Notes: generated from the sequence alone by a model not told the origin. A stretch of 64,000 nt of DNA from Capitella teleta (GCA_000328365.1 KB292570.1:376342-440341); one strand, 5' to 3'; positions 1-14,148 are shown, counted from the first letter of the stretch. Translations and numbers: made by a program.

Positions 1-2488
1 TTTTGAGTTTAAACTTTTAAAGGTCTTGTAATACTTGGCGAGCGGAATATCCTCTCGATGCGAATGCTCACGTTTAATTTGAGGATTGCGATTTGAGAGA
101 CGAAGCCCCGTCTAAGCGCGCAAAGGAAACCTGTCGAGACAGATGGCCAAGAAATTGGATTACTCGTGTATCGCGTAAAGCACGGGTCAAGTATTACGTC
201 ATCGATGCTAATAACCGGCAATTACCATTAACAACTGGCAATTGAGTTAATTCTGCTCGACCGAAGTGCGCAGTAAGTGAAAATAGCGTGGAAAACGTTC
301 ATTACGAGTAGTGCACAAGCGGCCCGAGGCGGCTGATCGTACCGTAAGTGCAAAGAGGTCGGGCCGACGCCACAATTAAGAGACACGGATTGCAAACGAA
401 GACGTCGCCTGTTGCATAATCTCACGAAGCGGCGACCAGTGGCGACGCAACAGGAGAGCGGCGCACAGTGGACAGTGGTCAAGCATTCAGTGAGTGGACG
501 GCAGCGGAAAGGGCTTACGTGCGAAATACGTAAGGCATACGTAACGGGTTACGAGAACACGTCCGCTTCATTGACAACCACTACCCAATCAAATAATGAT
601 CAGGACACGCCGAGTCACGCAATGGTGGAGAGAAAGCGGCGATTCTGCTGCATACCAAAAAGGAGATGCGACAAGCACAGCTGTTCACTTCGCTACATCT
701 CAGGAGAACCAGAAAAATGCGATGACATAACAAGACAAATGAGAACGAGGCTGTCAGGGAGGGGGAGGGAGGGGCTTCCTCGCAAACCGCCCTGGATCCG
801 CTATCAAGAGCGGAGAAAGAAAGAAAAAAAAAAAAAACTCCATTAAGACCAGGTGCCAACAGCCCTGGTGCTATTATGTAACAGCGACATGGGTTCATCA
901 CTGGGAATGGGCCAGATTCGACACTGGATGCCGTGACAGAGAGCTAATGACGCGGACGTCACGACAAAAGAAGACGGAAGGAAGCGAGATCGTTACAACG
1001 GTTTCTCAATGAATGCACCACAAATGGGATTCATATTTCATAGGCAGGAAATGGCTTCTTCCTGATATATGTTGATATAAACTATTATTAAGAACTATAT
1101 AACTTATAATATAACTTATATAACTTAAATATATTATAACTTATATAAGAACTTATAAACTATTACTAAGCAAACTATTATTATTGGTGCAACCATGGCA
1201 ACGCACAGGAAGGAGTTGAATTCAAAATAGTATCCTAATTTTCACACTTTTGCGTGGATTATATGTGTCACAAGAGACCCTAAAGCGCAGGTTTGTGCAT
1301 CATGTGAACCTGCTTCCAAAAAGGAACCCATTGACACCAAATTTGCCCAGATAAGAGACATTGAGTGAATCAGCAGCACCTTTCGGTTGCGCTGACCAAT
1401 GACTCCGTCGTTTACCGTGATTTACACCTTCATCGGGAATGCGGAGCTTCTTGTAAACTGGATTACTTATGTATTTTCTATCAATGGCTACCCAACATTC
1501 GCCCATCAAGCACCCATCCTTTAGAACCGATTACCTTCCAACCTACAGTACCAGCAATCGCTTGATGCTTTTAAAACCCAACTTAAGACTTACTATTTTA
1601 ACATTGTATTTTCTAGTATTTAATGATTTTCCTTTTTACCTCTGTTTGTACAGCGCATTTGAATGTTCTTTGATATTGCTGAAAATGCGTTTTAAATGTA
1701 ATAAATGAAATGAAATGAAATATGTATACAGTAGGAACGAGGAGGGCAAATCCTATATACATGCCACGGCTGAATATACAGAGTGGGCCAAAAGTAGTCT
1801 ATCTACTCCATGTTAAAAATCTCATTGCTTTTCAATTGGGGCTACGCATATCTGAGAAATTAGGTGTTATAAAACAGATTGCAGTTACTGTGTAAAAATC
1901 ACAAGTTAAGAGAAATAAATACTTGGTATAGTTAGTTTAACATGCCATGCTGCTATTCCTATCATGTCTATTTCAATTTCATCAACATTTATGCCGATTT
2001 ATCTCAATTAATAGTGCACTCAATACTCCATTTTATTTCCACTTTTGGCGGCAAACAGGGCCCCGGACCATGGATAAGCTTCATCGAACGCATAACTAAG
2101 GCAACGCTCTCATGCTATTGTTTTGTTTGAGAGTGCTATTGTTGTGACAGTAGCACTAATGTTTATCCCCTCAAATCAAAACAAAGCTGAGAGTTTGTAT
2201 TGAAGCACAATGCAAGAGATGTCATTCCTTAATGGTCGTTCAGGGGCTCATCTGATTTAGCTCTCTTCGTCATCATACACCCTCATTCAAAATAACATTT
2301 TTACTTTATTCCTTTGCATAAATGAGCGCAGAAAAACAGTCAATCCATACCAGGTAGTTACTTTAAATAGGAATATTTGATACATTTTAGCAACTTTCAA
2401 AGTTTTATAATTTTTAACATGGGGCAGACTACGTTTGGCTCACTCTGTATATAGGAGTTGAAGGAATATATGTTGAGCAGAGACTGAC
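1..2488. other. Gene-poor stretch with one LINE fragment
   Basis: I see no convincing coding exon here. Open frames at 412-846 and 581-901 have no recognisable domain and are low-complexity at their ends. The only identified content is the LINE 3' fragment at about 1480-1712. If the minus-strand transcription-factor exon at 2489-2849 is real, this stretch would be its downstream intron. Confidence 0.5.
1480..1712 (+). mobile_element. 5'-truncated 3' end of a CR1/L2-like LINE
   Basis: This stretch is closely similar to the last ~230 bases of the LINE at 55597-56660, which lies in the opposite orientation. It covers the end of the reverse transcriptase ORF, the short 3' UTR and the terminal TGAAA-type microrepeat after AATAAATGAAATG. 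Loss of everything upstream is the usual result of incomplete target-primed reverse transcription. Several substitutions separate the two copies, so it is not a very recent insertion. Confidence 0.8.
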
Positions 2489-2849
2489 CTGTAGATTGGG
2501 GCAGCATGGTCATATCCTGCTGCTGCTGACCACTGCTGCTGGGGCTGGCCTGCTGCTGCTGCTGATGTTGGCGCTGCTGCTGCATGAGGCTGCCAGCCGC
2601 AGACACCGTCGACGACTGCACGATGGGCGACAGTGGGTCATGCAGTGACGTCAGCATCGAGGTGTCCGGCGTCAACATTGTCGACGAGAAGAAGTCAGCT
2701 GTGGTCGACGACGAGGGCGACACGACCAACAGCGGCGCAGATGCAGCCGCAGATGCAGCCGCAGACGACGACGGCGACGTCGTCTCTGTCTTGATTATAT
2801 CCAGTTGCAGCTGGTGCGGCTGCAGCTGCAGTTGGCTGGGCTGCTCCAT
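2489..2849 (-). CDS. N-terminal coding exon of a Gln/Ser-rich putative transcription factor (partial)
   Basis: The minus-strand frame starts at ATG 2849 and encodes about 120 residues: a Gln/Leu-rich start (MEQPSQLQLQPHQLQLD), an acidic/Thr patch (IIKTETTSP), an Ala/Ser stretch, a hydrophobic Ser/Thr/Pro segment (STMLTPDTSMLTSL) and poly-Gln runs. It ends at a good donor (CTACAG then GTCAGT, exon end 2489, phase 1). A plausible acceptor (GCTCGCAG) precedes the exon at 2902-2903, so the exon would be 2489-2901. The composition resembles transactivation regions of transcription factors, but there is no DNA-binding domain in view and I do not recognise the family. Further exons would lie to the left, outside the window. 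It could be a spurious low-complexity frame; the paired splice sites argue against that. Confidence 0.45.
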
Positions 2850-2974
2850 GAGGCCTCCTCCTGGTTCTGCTGCTGCTCATGCGGCGTCGGAGTGGTTCCT
2901 CCTGCGAGCGAAATAAATCAATAGAGGACGAGATCAGCGCACGGGGACCGATGTCCTCCACAACGTCTCGCCTA

Positions 2975-3019
2975 CTTTAAGAAGAAGGAGGAGGAGGAGG
3001 AGGAGGAGGAGGAGGAGGG
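2975..3019. repeat. (GGA)n microsatellite
   Basis: An almost pure run of GGA/GAG triplets followed by a short G run, lying just upstream (on the minus strand) of the Gln/Ser-rich exon. Confidence 0.9.
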
Positions 3020-3875
3020 GGACAGGTGCGATTACGTAAGAAGCGGCAGGAGGGGCTCAATCAGCGTTGAAAACCGCCCGGATCGCGAGCACTCTTGAGC
3101 AATGGCATTGATTTGGCTTCGTAGCGCACATGCATAATGCAAGGGCTCTCTCTTATGCGCGGCGGTGCGAGGGGCGTCGGACAGACAGCCTCCTCATCGC
3201 ATTTGAATCCTTCATCAAGATCGATCGCATGTATTTAAGATGACATGCGATTCCTATAAACAAATCCGACAACATCAAACAACGCGCTTGCAGTGCAATG
3301 TTATGAATTATACAGATGACTTTGGTCGTTTTCATCATGAGTGATAAGATGAGTGGCCGGAATTGCTCCGAAATGAAATAATTATTTCCCAAGCAATGCA
3401 CAAGCGAATATAACATAGATCAGGTAATGAATGCAAATGCATAATTGCAGGTAAAGTATTGAAAACCCTCAGGCAGCACACTACTGTATATGACAATAGA
3501 AGTACTGACGAATGACAATAGGAGTTTGTATTTACCGCATAATGTGTATTTATACTAATTTATACTAATTTATACTAATTCCCGATAATCCTATCATTCA
3601 TATGTAATCAGCACCTCAGTCGCTGCTAACCGGAACTTCATTACACAAACAAACAGTGGAGTTACAGCTCGGTTACATCATGTGTTTGATAGATGAGCGC
3701 CTGTCTGAGCACAATAGAAAGATGCGCTGGCGGAGAGCAATCCGAATCGGTCGATTAGCACTGATATAGGAATGTGTGCCTGTCTCGCGGGCGGCAGAAA
3801 CGGAGCTCATCAGACGCTAACGACTTCTCACTTGCAGACAAGATAAGCGGACGACACACGTAATCGCTAATTACC

Positions 3876-4340
3876 CAGATGAGGAGGAAGAGGAGGAAAA
3901 GGAGGAGGAGGAAAAGGAAAAGGAGGAAAAGGAAGAGGAGGAGGAAAAGGAAAAGGAGGAAAAGGAGGAGGAAGAGGAAAAGGAGGTAGAGAAGGAAAAA
4001 GAGGAGGAAGAGAAGGAGGAAGAGGAGAAAAAGGAGGAGGAAGAGGAGGAGGAAGAGGAGGAAAAGGAGGAGGAAGAGGAGGAAAAGGAGGAGAAGGAGG
4101 AGGAGGAGGAAAAGGAGGAGGAAAAAGAGGGGGAGGGAAAGGAGGAGGAGGAAGAGGAGGAAGAGGAGGAGTTAGAGGAAGGAAGAGGAGGAACAGGAGA
4201 AGGAGGAGGAAGAGGAAGAAAAAAAAAGGAGGAAAAAGAGGAGAAGGAAGAAGAGGAGGAGAAACAGGAGGAAGAGGAAGAGGAGGAGGAAGAGAAAGAG
4301 GAAGAGGAAGAAGAGGAGGAAGAAGAGGAGGAGCAGGTCT
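3876..4340. repeat. Long imperfect purine tract (GGA/GAA/AGG triplets)
   Basis: About 460 bases in which the plus strand is almost entirely A and G, built from GGA, GAA and AAA triplets in irregular order. It yields a spurious poly-Ser frame on the minus strand and a Leu/Phe-rich frame beside it; neither is a gene. The strand asymmetry is nearly complete, so it can form triplex (H-DNA) structures. Confidence 0.9.
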
Positions 4341-4349
4341 TCTTCATCT

Positions 4350-7300
4350 CGACACGTTGTGCAATACAGTTCTGCCAAGTGGACAGCTCCTATCAGAGAT
4401 TACGTCACAAAAGACGAAGAATGCGAAGAGTTGCTAACCGTGTATACTAATCTAAGCAGACGGGAGGCTATCTATCGTGTTACGTAATGATGGACTACAC
4501 TCGATACAGTTGGCATGGGCTATAGCTAAGCCACTAGTACTCTACCTGGAAAACCGAAGAACTGAAATTGCAGGCCAGTAATTGAGACGATTCCGAGAAT
4601 TGCCCAGCCGGCCAGATTCCGAGAAAAAGCGCGGATTCAGGTGATACCGCCAAATTACTCGGGTTAATCACAGTGAGAAATGAGAATCTCACTTTAATCT
4701 CATAACAACAATAATTCACAGAAGAAGAACCAAATACGAAATAAGCATTACTCATGGTCACAAAATACGAGTTTGACGAGAACGGCTGAAAAACAGCCTT
4801 CGATCAGGGAGAATAATCGGGAGAAAAAAAGACAAAAGATGAATATTTCATGCCTCAACACAGGCACAGAACGAGCGGAAGAAAGACGAGTAGGGAGGGG
4901 GGTGGGGGGAAAGGAACCCATGCTGTCAGCAACAATAGCGAATTCCTCGATTCAGCCAGATCCGGAGGAAGGAGGGGAACAGACAATTAACCCACTCAGA
5001 GGTTTTCATCAGTGAACAGAAAAGGATGCAATATGAAACACAGCAGCATCTATATTAGGAGGCGATACGGGGGGGGGGAGGGCGTGAGGCACACACTGAC
5101 CAGTGACCACGGATGGATAACTCCCACTGCGTGATCATCCATCATGCAAAATAACACTCAGGTGACTGAACGCATTGGCTTCTGTTGGGCAAACAATTCC
5201 GCACAAAGGGACATAAACAAATTCTATAATAATCCCTATCAAATGTGATATTTTGTTGACATTCGCCAGGTGCGCTCGACGGCAATAACCTTGGGACAGG
5301 TGGAAAGCGACGCAGGCCATTAGTTCATTTTGTTGCCCGTAATGGCCACGGATTAGGGCAGCAACGGCATAGATACGCGAGATAGCTGCACGCTGTTGCG
5401 ACCCGGTTCTCATTCAACGAAAGTGTTACGTCATCGCATGCACCCACAGGAAGAGGCCGATGAAAGCGAATCTTCAGAGACGTCCTCCACCAGATACAAT
5501 GTAGTGCACCGCTCGCGTGTTTTGCAGGAGATATTAAAACAATTCAATGTTATATTTGCGAGAACTCGCCCGTGCATACTCCATGCATGACCTCACGATG
5601 GCATGTTATGACGCTACCACAGGCAGTAGCACCCACTTATGTTACACTAATGCTATTGAACACTGGGCAGCACCGCAGAGTTACCGAGAAATTATAACCA
5701 AATATCGGAATCATAGTGCGCGCAGTCAAAGGTGGACGCCTCCGACCGAAGCCGCGAGCACCTCTGCTCTACACTTGAATGCGGGCGGCGGCGGCGGCGG
5801 AGGTACATGGGGTCAAAGGACAGCAGCAGTCAGCGGACTTGCCCAACCGAGAAATGCCGAGCGTGACCCGATACTACTGCGTGCATGTATAGTCTGAAAC
5901 TAAAATCAGCTCAACACCATAGATTTCGCGAGTTCAAATCTTGTAGACACTTATTTGAAAATTTCGTCTGAATTTGCGTCGTGTTTCAACGCGGAACACC
6001 TGCGACGAAGCGACGAATGGGCTGCACGTCAATCACATGGCAGCCACAATACGTCGTCCAGGATTTAAGCATTCAAGCTGAGAATTTGAGATCAAATGCA
6101 CTTTTCTATAATTCACTGAATAAACCGACAATTACAAGAATAATGCTGTATTTTTACATCAAAGTGTTGTGCATTCGCCAGATTGCAATGAACACCATAA
6201 CTTAATAATTATACTCACGAATAGTCACGATAACATCTCGCAAAAATATACGGGGGGGAAAAAACTGACATCTAGGTCTGGAAATAAACCCGACCCCAAT
6301 CAACCACTGATTGCAGCGATAATGCACGACTTGTATGGAGCATGCATGAAGCACAGCAGCACAAGAAACCGTACGCCAAGCGTTATACCTGAAATTGCAA
6401 ACATGACGAAAGATTTAACAGCCTTCGAGCATAAATCCATCAAGGCTGCTGGAAATCGGAAGCCAAGAAGAGGCAGCGAATAAGCCAATGCAAGCACGCA
6501 TAGAATTAGACAATGCAGGCAGCAGACATGATAAGTGAATGTTGCATGGAGCACTGGGCCATGTAGCAATGCTGCATGCAAACAACGGACAGCATCGACA
6601 GGAGGAGCAAACGGGCGATTCGCACGCTTGGTTTGAGATCTCATTACGAAGGAGAATGCCTCGAGGGAAGAAAGAAGCCTCCCTATCGTGCTGTTATGTA
6701 ACACCGTTGAATTGTGTTATTGGATCAAAGCAACCGCCGATGCAACAAAGGATCTGCGGCTGCGAAGTTTAAGGAAGACGAGTTGGACGACCGAGCAACT
6801 AATGTTGTCCCGATTGTCCATAAAACAATATCGATACATGCACGTCATGATATAATGCTAGCTAAAGCATTGTCTGTCAAAATAACAAGATCTGATGCTG
6901 AATTCACTGAATTGTAAATTTGTGAGTTGTAACCGAATGTAGGAATGGAGGGGGAGGGGAGCACAACGTCCCACGTTAAGATCACTGCAAAGTGCATTAC
7001 AAAGTTAGGTGACCTAGAAATTTGACAATTTGACCAGAGCTCCAAGATGTTTCCACCAAGATAATGAACACAAATGATAAATGCATATTCAATAATACAT
7101 AATTGATATTCATTATTCGTGATGGCACAAGACAACATGTACTTAGTCTCGTAAGTAGCGACCTATCAGTCGCTCGCAAATTACAATGGATAAGCGGTGG
7201 AGTGAAAGCACTCGAGTCTAAAAGAACGTTGAACTTTGTGACATCAGCAGCAAACAGCATGCAAAGCAGAACAGATACGATTTTTTTGTAACCCAATTAC

Positions 7301-10300
7301 AAGTCAATACTATTTCCATCTACAGTGGAATTTTAATGCTGTGGCCGCTAAACTGAGTACTTGACACAAATAAACATGAAATGTATTTCAGAATTAAGTC
7401 ATTGTTTTAGTCATTTTGCGTAACACTGCCATCTGTGATCATCTAACACGAGTTTTGTAACTTTGTTTGTAAACAAGGCCATCCTATAGGAAACAAGTGC
7501 TGTGGTTCATCAGATGCCATGATATTCTATTCCACCTTTTTCTTTTTTTTCGACAATGCACGATTACGTAAGACAAGATGGCTCTGTGGTGAATTCACGG
7601 ATCACATCACAATACAAAGAGGCCTAAATCAACACTTGTATCCGCTATGATTACATAACGAACCTATAACTTAATTATGTCGAGATACGGAAAAATTAAA
7701 GTTAACTGCTATCAACTTCAAGGGTCTTATTCAAAAACCCACACAGGCCTATTGATAATGAAACGCAAAAATGACAAAATAATGCTCACTTCTCTGAGCT
7801 CAGCAAGGTCACACCGACACAGCAGAGTTTCAATAATTCGCAATTGTTATTTTTCATGAGGAATAATTGCATTTAATGGCTTCACCCATTCGGGTCATAC
7901 GGGTGACACTCTGTGCGTGAGATCTATTTGTAACATAAGTACAAACATGTAAGCTACAGCATAACCTAACTACTGCAGCAGTGCACTTTCATCAGGCATA
8001 CAGCATTGCATCAAAATAACTAGAACTACATCCTTCGCAATTCGCACTCAATCAAACGAGATCGTATTATACAGGACAAAGACCCAGTTTTGAATATTCA
8101 GCCAATTTCGCCCAATAGAAGCAGAAGCAGATTGAATGAAGTGCACTAATTGTACAGGAACCGCAGCAGCACCGACGTCAACATTGGCGCTCAGACACAT
8201 GCATTCAATAGCCTGATGTGCATTCAAAGGACTGAAACACGTGGGGGCTGCTTCTCTGTGGAGAACAAACAGCCGCAAATATCGTTCGTCACCGTGGAGC
8301 TATATGGGCTCAACTGCTCGCTCGACATGTTCGCTGGATGGTGCGGCAATTGTAAACACCGACAATCTTCTACCAGGATATGCATGACTAGCAAGATTAA
8401 AAACTCACAAACACAGGATGTTTCACTAACTACTACAACCCATAACAACCACAGCTCCATCATATATGAGTAATATGACCACATTAATGTGTCAGTACTA
8501 TTACTATCATACCATTGTCCACATAATTATTGTTTTGGTCTTGCGAGTCATAACCTGACTTTACCTGTGTACTGAGTCACGTGACAGATGAAACAGAATA
8601 GCCACGTAGACACCGCGAAACGTACATCACAGACAACATTGCATGAATCAGATGAGGGAGCAAGAATAAGACGCTGTTGCACTCTCATTCGAAAATGCAG
8701 AAACTGTGCACAAGAGAATTCATAATTAGTCAGACACAGCCCAAATAACCCACTTAGAAATGAGTCACACGATGATATCTAGAAATAAGGGCGAACGCAC
8801 ACAGCTTCAACTAACGACTCGGTTAATGATTTCATGAGTAGGTTAACCTAACTCTTAAATGATCAACATAGAGATGGGAAAAAAAAAAAGATATTTTTAA
8901 TGCTTACAGGTCACAGACATAAATTGAAGTAGAAGAAAATGAAAGCAACCGACTCAGTACAAAAAGTTGAAGAAAACTCAATTCAACAAGCTCAACAAAC
9001 AAACCTGATGAATTGAAAAAAAAAAAATTAAATTAAAAGGTTCCACTTGTCACCGATACTACACTCAAAACTAGTAAAGAGCTTGTTAGAAAAATCAGTA
9101 CAAATACCTGAAATACAGGTAATGTTCATAGAAGGCTCACATCATTCAGGGTACTGACTTCTTGAAAGAAAAAAAAAAAAAAAAAAAAAAAATGAATGCT
9201 TGGAGCAACTAAAAAAAAGGAAGTACTTATGACGTTATAAATAAAGTTCTATTACTTTTATATCAGAGCAATGATCAATGTCCAAGAAGAGAAAAAAAAA
9301 AAAAGAAAAAAAAAAAGAAAAAAGATATCGGTGCCTAGACAGCTTTGCCCTAGATCTTGCATAATAACCTCCTGGGCTCCATACCTCCAAGAACCAGATT
9401 CTGTATGACAACATTGAACATTCTATTCTTGTCATTCAGTGCTTAATGCCTGATAAGGACATCTCTTTGCTAAGTTTGCCACTTCATACAATTAAGTATA
9501 AATGGTTGTTGCATTTATTGACACTTGCTTTATTCCGTAGGCACAAAATTACCAGTGTCACAAAAAGCAAATATTAGTAAAAAAAACCCTAGCAGTATTG
9601 TAGAGAAACTCGGTAGACCAAAAACCGTTTTGTACTAGGAAATTTTTTGAAAATAAAATGACATATATCCTCTCATGATGACCTTGATAGACCAGTATAC
9701 TTACTGGTAGGGGGTTGGTGCAATCCTACGCTATAATTAAGTCGGTGATGGCACTCTGAATCATGCCTCACGACATGTCCTTGTCATGCAATAGGACAGA
9801 TTTCAAAAATGGCAATTGAAAAGAAATGTGTACATGCCCTGAAGAGTGATGACCCAATAACTCATAGATCTGAAAAAATGATGTATCGATTCTATTGAAT
9901 CTACGTGGAAATCAACCCCGACCTGACGTTACATGCGATGCAGACGGATCGAGCCGTGAAATAACACGAAAGAACTACTGTGACAAAATTCCGCCTTTCA
10001 TTGCACAATCTAAAATATTCTTACATAATTATACATATCATGAAAATTGACAAGAGTATATATGCCATACAATGACACAGCCCAGGCTAGCTAAATACGA
10101 TTCAATGGATTAAGTCAGATTGATTTGAATGATTAGCTTGAATGCATTATCAATTGTACATCTATGTACTAGTATGGCTGGACAGTCCATAATGCAATCC
10201 TTTAAAATTCAATTTAATGTACAATAAGGCCAACATGCAAATGTAGAGTTGTCATAATCCAAATTGAACGAATCCTTATGCCATGCATTACCAAAAGACT

Positions 10301-13300
10301 TTAAAAAGCCATACAAAGGGCCAGAGCAGAGTTAGTGACTGGAGGTGTGCACTTCATCGAATAATTCGTATAACATGTGCAAGTATACAATGTACAATGT
10401 AAATTGAGGTCAATCATGCTGATTAAAATGATGCATGATTCAGTGAAAGAACCAGTAGGAAAAGGATTTACCCAAGACTCCCAGGGTTTATGCGCTCACC
10501 AAAACTTCTCCTGTGCCTCCGGTCATCAGAAAACAGAAGGGCAGAGGAAGACCTCGACTCAGGAAGAAATTTAAGAGAGGCAGCACTAAAGATGCTTGAG
10601 TTTTAGTGTTTTGAATGTTCGATTATGCCATCTATAGATAGTGAAATAAATGTTCTAACGGTTATATTCCATATAAATGCGTATGCATCTTCTCCTTCAA
10701 TCATTTAGAGGCTTCACCATGCTCGACCAAATAACCACGGAGGATATATGGCTCAGTGCTAGCCCAGATAAGTGAAATAATGTCACCCAATTATATATTA
10801 GAATGTGTATTGTACTAATTGGCAAGATTGAAGATATGGGAGACTTGGCAGGTCTGGGATAATCTGCTAACTAGTAACCACTGCTTACCCTCAAGTTTTG
10901 AAGTTAGTCAGTTAGTCACTCAATTGCTTACTCACTAACATGACAAACTCGACTAAGTCGGCAACTTTATCAAGTGCCTGAAAACTTGCAACAGCTGGAG
11001 ACCAAAGTTTGAAGTTGTAGGTGGTTTAGACACTGACAGTAAGTTGAGTAACAGTTTAGTCAGTAATTTAGTGGTGAGCACTAAAGTCAAGAATAAATCA
11101 ATAAATAATAATCCAAATGAATTGTCGTTACCAGGATGATCGGTACACAAATGAATAACTTTGTTGCAGCAGTTTAAACTTGAATGTCAATCTAGGTTGA
11201 CATGATGATCATAAAGTATGAACCATGATAGACTTGGACTGGATTGCTATCAAAAAGATAAAATGATGGAGAGAAGAAAAGATGAGAGACGTCAGCTCGA
11301 GACATGGCAGGCGCTTACCTTGCGGTGTCTGGCTCAGATCCGATGAAACAGTGTGTAATGATTTCTAATTTGCAAAGAATTAAAGCCATGTAATACAACT
11401 TCTCAAAATTCCAGAGCATTCCAACCGAAAGCAGAACGCAAACACATTTATTAGCACGCTTCTCAGCCCATCTGGGCTCCCGGGTCCAGTTATGGCGATC
11501 GCACCCTATTCCCTGCTGTCCGATATCTATTCTTCTAGCGTTTTATTAAATACACAATGACAGCTCACGAAATTTATCATCAAATCATAAGGCTTATTAA
11601 TACTCACAGGCGCATTAGCATTATCGGAAAATATACAAAATTTAGAAATACACAGTTATCAAAATTCGTACCGTGGTAACCGGGGAAGGTGAAGGCTGTC
11701 TGCTATAGCACTGTTGTGTTTACGTTGCTTGTTTTTCATTGCAACTTTCATTACACGACATATGATGATATGCTGGTTTACCATATGTTCATGTGCTGAA
11801 ACGAATGGTAAAGTATGATGGCTTGATATTATTATATTATTATGTTACTATTTTCTTTCATTTTGGTTATTCTTCTTGAATTCCTGTCCCATCGGACGTT
11901 ATGATAACGTTATGACTGTCATGCGCCATATTTATGCGTTATGAACAATCCCATTTCGGCAATATGCTCAAAGCAAGACGTACCATTATTCTGAATCATA
12001 ACGTTCTTCGTAGTCCCGGGCGGTACATCCATGTATGTCGTAGAACGTGTGATAGTGATTTATTGATGTAATTCACTATAATATTTTTGGGAAACGTTTT
12101 GAGTGGATGAACTTCGGGTTGTGGGTCATCCGTTATCCTAGACCCTGAAACGACACGTGGAAATACATGTAGTCCGAAATACGGCTCGATGAATTAGGCA
12201 GTTTCAATTATGTAATATTTGTACACACACAAAAGTCACATACCAGTACGATGCATGAAAAAATTCAGCTCATGCATTATCCTTTCAGGAAGCTGTCAGC
12301 CATGCAATATTGCAGATAATCATGAAGTCTGAATGCTTTCAAGCAGAGCACTTGTATCATTCCATCGGCTATCAATGCCTTCTCACCATGGGAGTAGGCC
12401 TACTCAAATATTTAACAGGATTCACGGAAATTAACATAAAAATAATGATCCAGGGTGCAAAAAGGTATCAAATTGAGAAGCAGTGAGACTTACTTTAGCT
12501 CCGAAACAGATTAATTTTATTAGTTATTCACTCATACTAGATACAAGTATATATATAAATCAGTGCTTTTGCAATGGATAAGTATTCAATACTATTCATA
12601 TATGCATCACTATATATACATTGTATCTCAGCTTCTGCCGATGTGATTGTATTTCGCTAAAGGTTGTTAGGTGAAATTCTGCTCGCTTGTGGAAGGCAAG
12701 GGCAGTCAAGTCACTTGATCAATTTCAGTTCATTTGGCAAAATCTACAACTTCAGAATCATTGCAGATTTCTTTCACTCAATGTTCTACATGAAAACTGA
12801 AAGAAATATGCTGAAGATACCGTTTTAGTGATGGGCGAATATTGAATTTGTCCCTTAGCCTCTGAGCAACAACGAAAAACAAAAGTGTGCTCAATTAGAC
12901 CCAGGATGTTTGCATGAACATCACTTCTAATTCTTTAAAGCAGATATTCCTTCCGAACATTGTTAAAGTGTTAATAGTTATTTTACTGCATGTATAATCA
13001 TGAAAGTTTGTTCTTCTCACAAAGAGTTTGGATGGTGTTGGAGTCAATTCTTTCTTTGTTGATTGCCCTCCATTGTTATGCATTCAAGCGTTTAATTACT
13101 ACGAGTAATGCAGACGCTGGTACACAGGAGAGTAAACAAAGTGACCAAAAAAGTTTAATTAACGCAGGAGAAAATTTGTTTTGATATTCAGATTCGTTGA
13201 ACTATTTTCCTTCGAAGCCGGAGCTTCAGAGATTAGCCAATATTTGTAGAAGTCCGAAGTCCGAAGCTGAAGCTTCGCCCATCACAAATAATTATATGCC

Positions 13301-13880
13301 ATCACAGGCATTTACAGCTGTACTAAGTTTTGAAATTCCACAAACCTTTTTATATTGAAGGTGATCACCCAAGTAAAAGAGACAGAAACAAAAAGAAAAG
13401 TAGTTATTAAATCTGAAATTAATGCAATTCAAAATGATAACTTTCGAGGGGGATATTGAAATCAGCAGTTCCAATCTACATGTTTTATTCTGAAAACTAG
13501 AATCAGTTATCTCACTAATCTGATAAAAATGATGAAGTATAAGAGTATCTTCATTCTTTCTACTTCCCCTCCGCAAGACCTAAAAATTGAAGTGTTGGTA
13601 AAGAGCATGGAAATTTGCTGAGCTTCTGATCTCTAAGCTGGATGTTGCAGAGTGTTTGGAATATTAACGAGACGAAAACCCGAAATTACTCCCTGGGCGA
13701 TGTTAGAACATCCACGCAAACAATTATGCAAAATTGAAGATCAAACAGACGACAATAAAGCCAAAATAAGCGAATAAATATGGGGGAAAATGACCGAGTG
13801 TCTTTACCTTTTTGGAAATCGCGCCAGGATGACGTATTTTTTTTTTTTTTTTCGTGTTCTCTTGGCAACATGAACAGAAG
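4350..13880. other. Gene-poor stretch, no feature recognised
   Basis: About 9.5 kb without a coding exon, RNA gene or transposon I can identify. It holds A-runs at 9169-9191 and 9292-9322 and a short GGC run at 5783-5801. The longest open frames (e.g. 5396-5897, 6169-6483, 6300-6704 minus, 8224-8484 minus) lack domains, credible splice partners and codon bias. Confidence 0.5.
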
Positions 13881-13888
13881 TAAACCTG

Positions 13889-14058
13889 ATTAACATAATT
13901 GCTCACGTGATAAAAGGATGACGTCATGAACATTTGCACAGCAAGAATAGTTAATCTCTTTGATGTTTTGTGGGTACTTCGAAGTACCCGCAAAACAACA
14001 AAGGCATTATTCTTGCTGTGCAAATGTTCATCTTTTTATCACTTGATCAATTATGTTT
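13889..14058. repeat. Near-perfect ~170-bp palindrome (hairpin element)
   Basis: Two arms of about 80-90 bases meet with no spacer at the centre GTACTTCGAAGTAC. The outer ends (AACATAATTG... and ...CAATTATGTT) also pair, with a few mismatches and small indels between arms; TGACGTCA at 13919-13926 is present only in the left arm. Transcribed RNA from either strand would fold into one long stem. It looks like a hairpin MITE or foldback element. I see no open frame. Confidence 0.85.
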
Positions 14059-14148
14059 ATATCGGACATGATGGATATCGCTTTGTCTGATGCAAGTTTT
14101 TTCGGGGGGGATTCTAACACTGACATGAGCTTTTCCCAGAAAAAAAAA

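Noticed and set aside
3871-4347. 158-codon poly-Ser frame on the minus strand
   Set aside because: Pure by-product of the purine triplet tract; no start context, no domain.
5810-5822. GGGTCAAAGGACA, a DR1-like nuclear receptor site
   Set aside because: Single imperfect match in intergenic DNA far from any recognised gene; expected by chance in a window this size.
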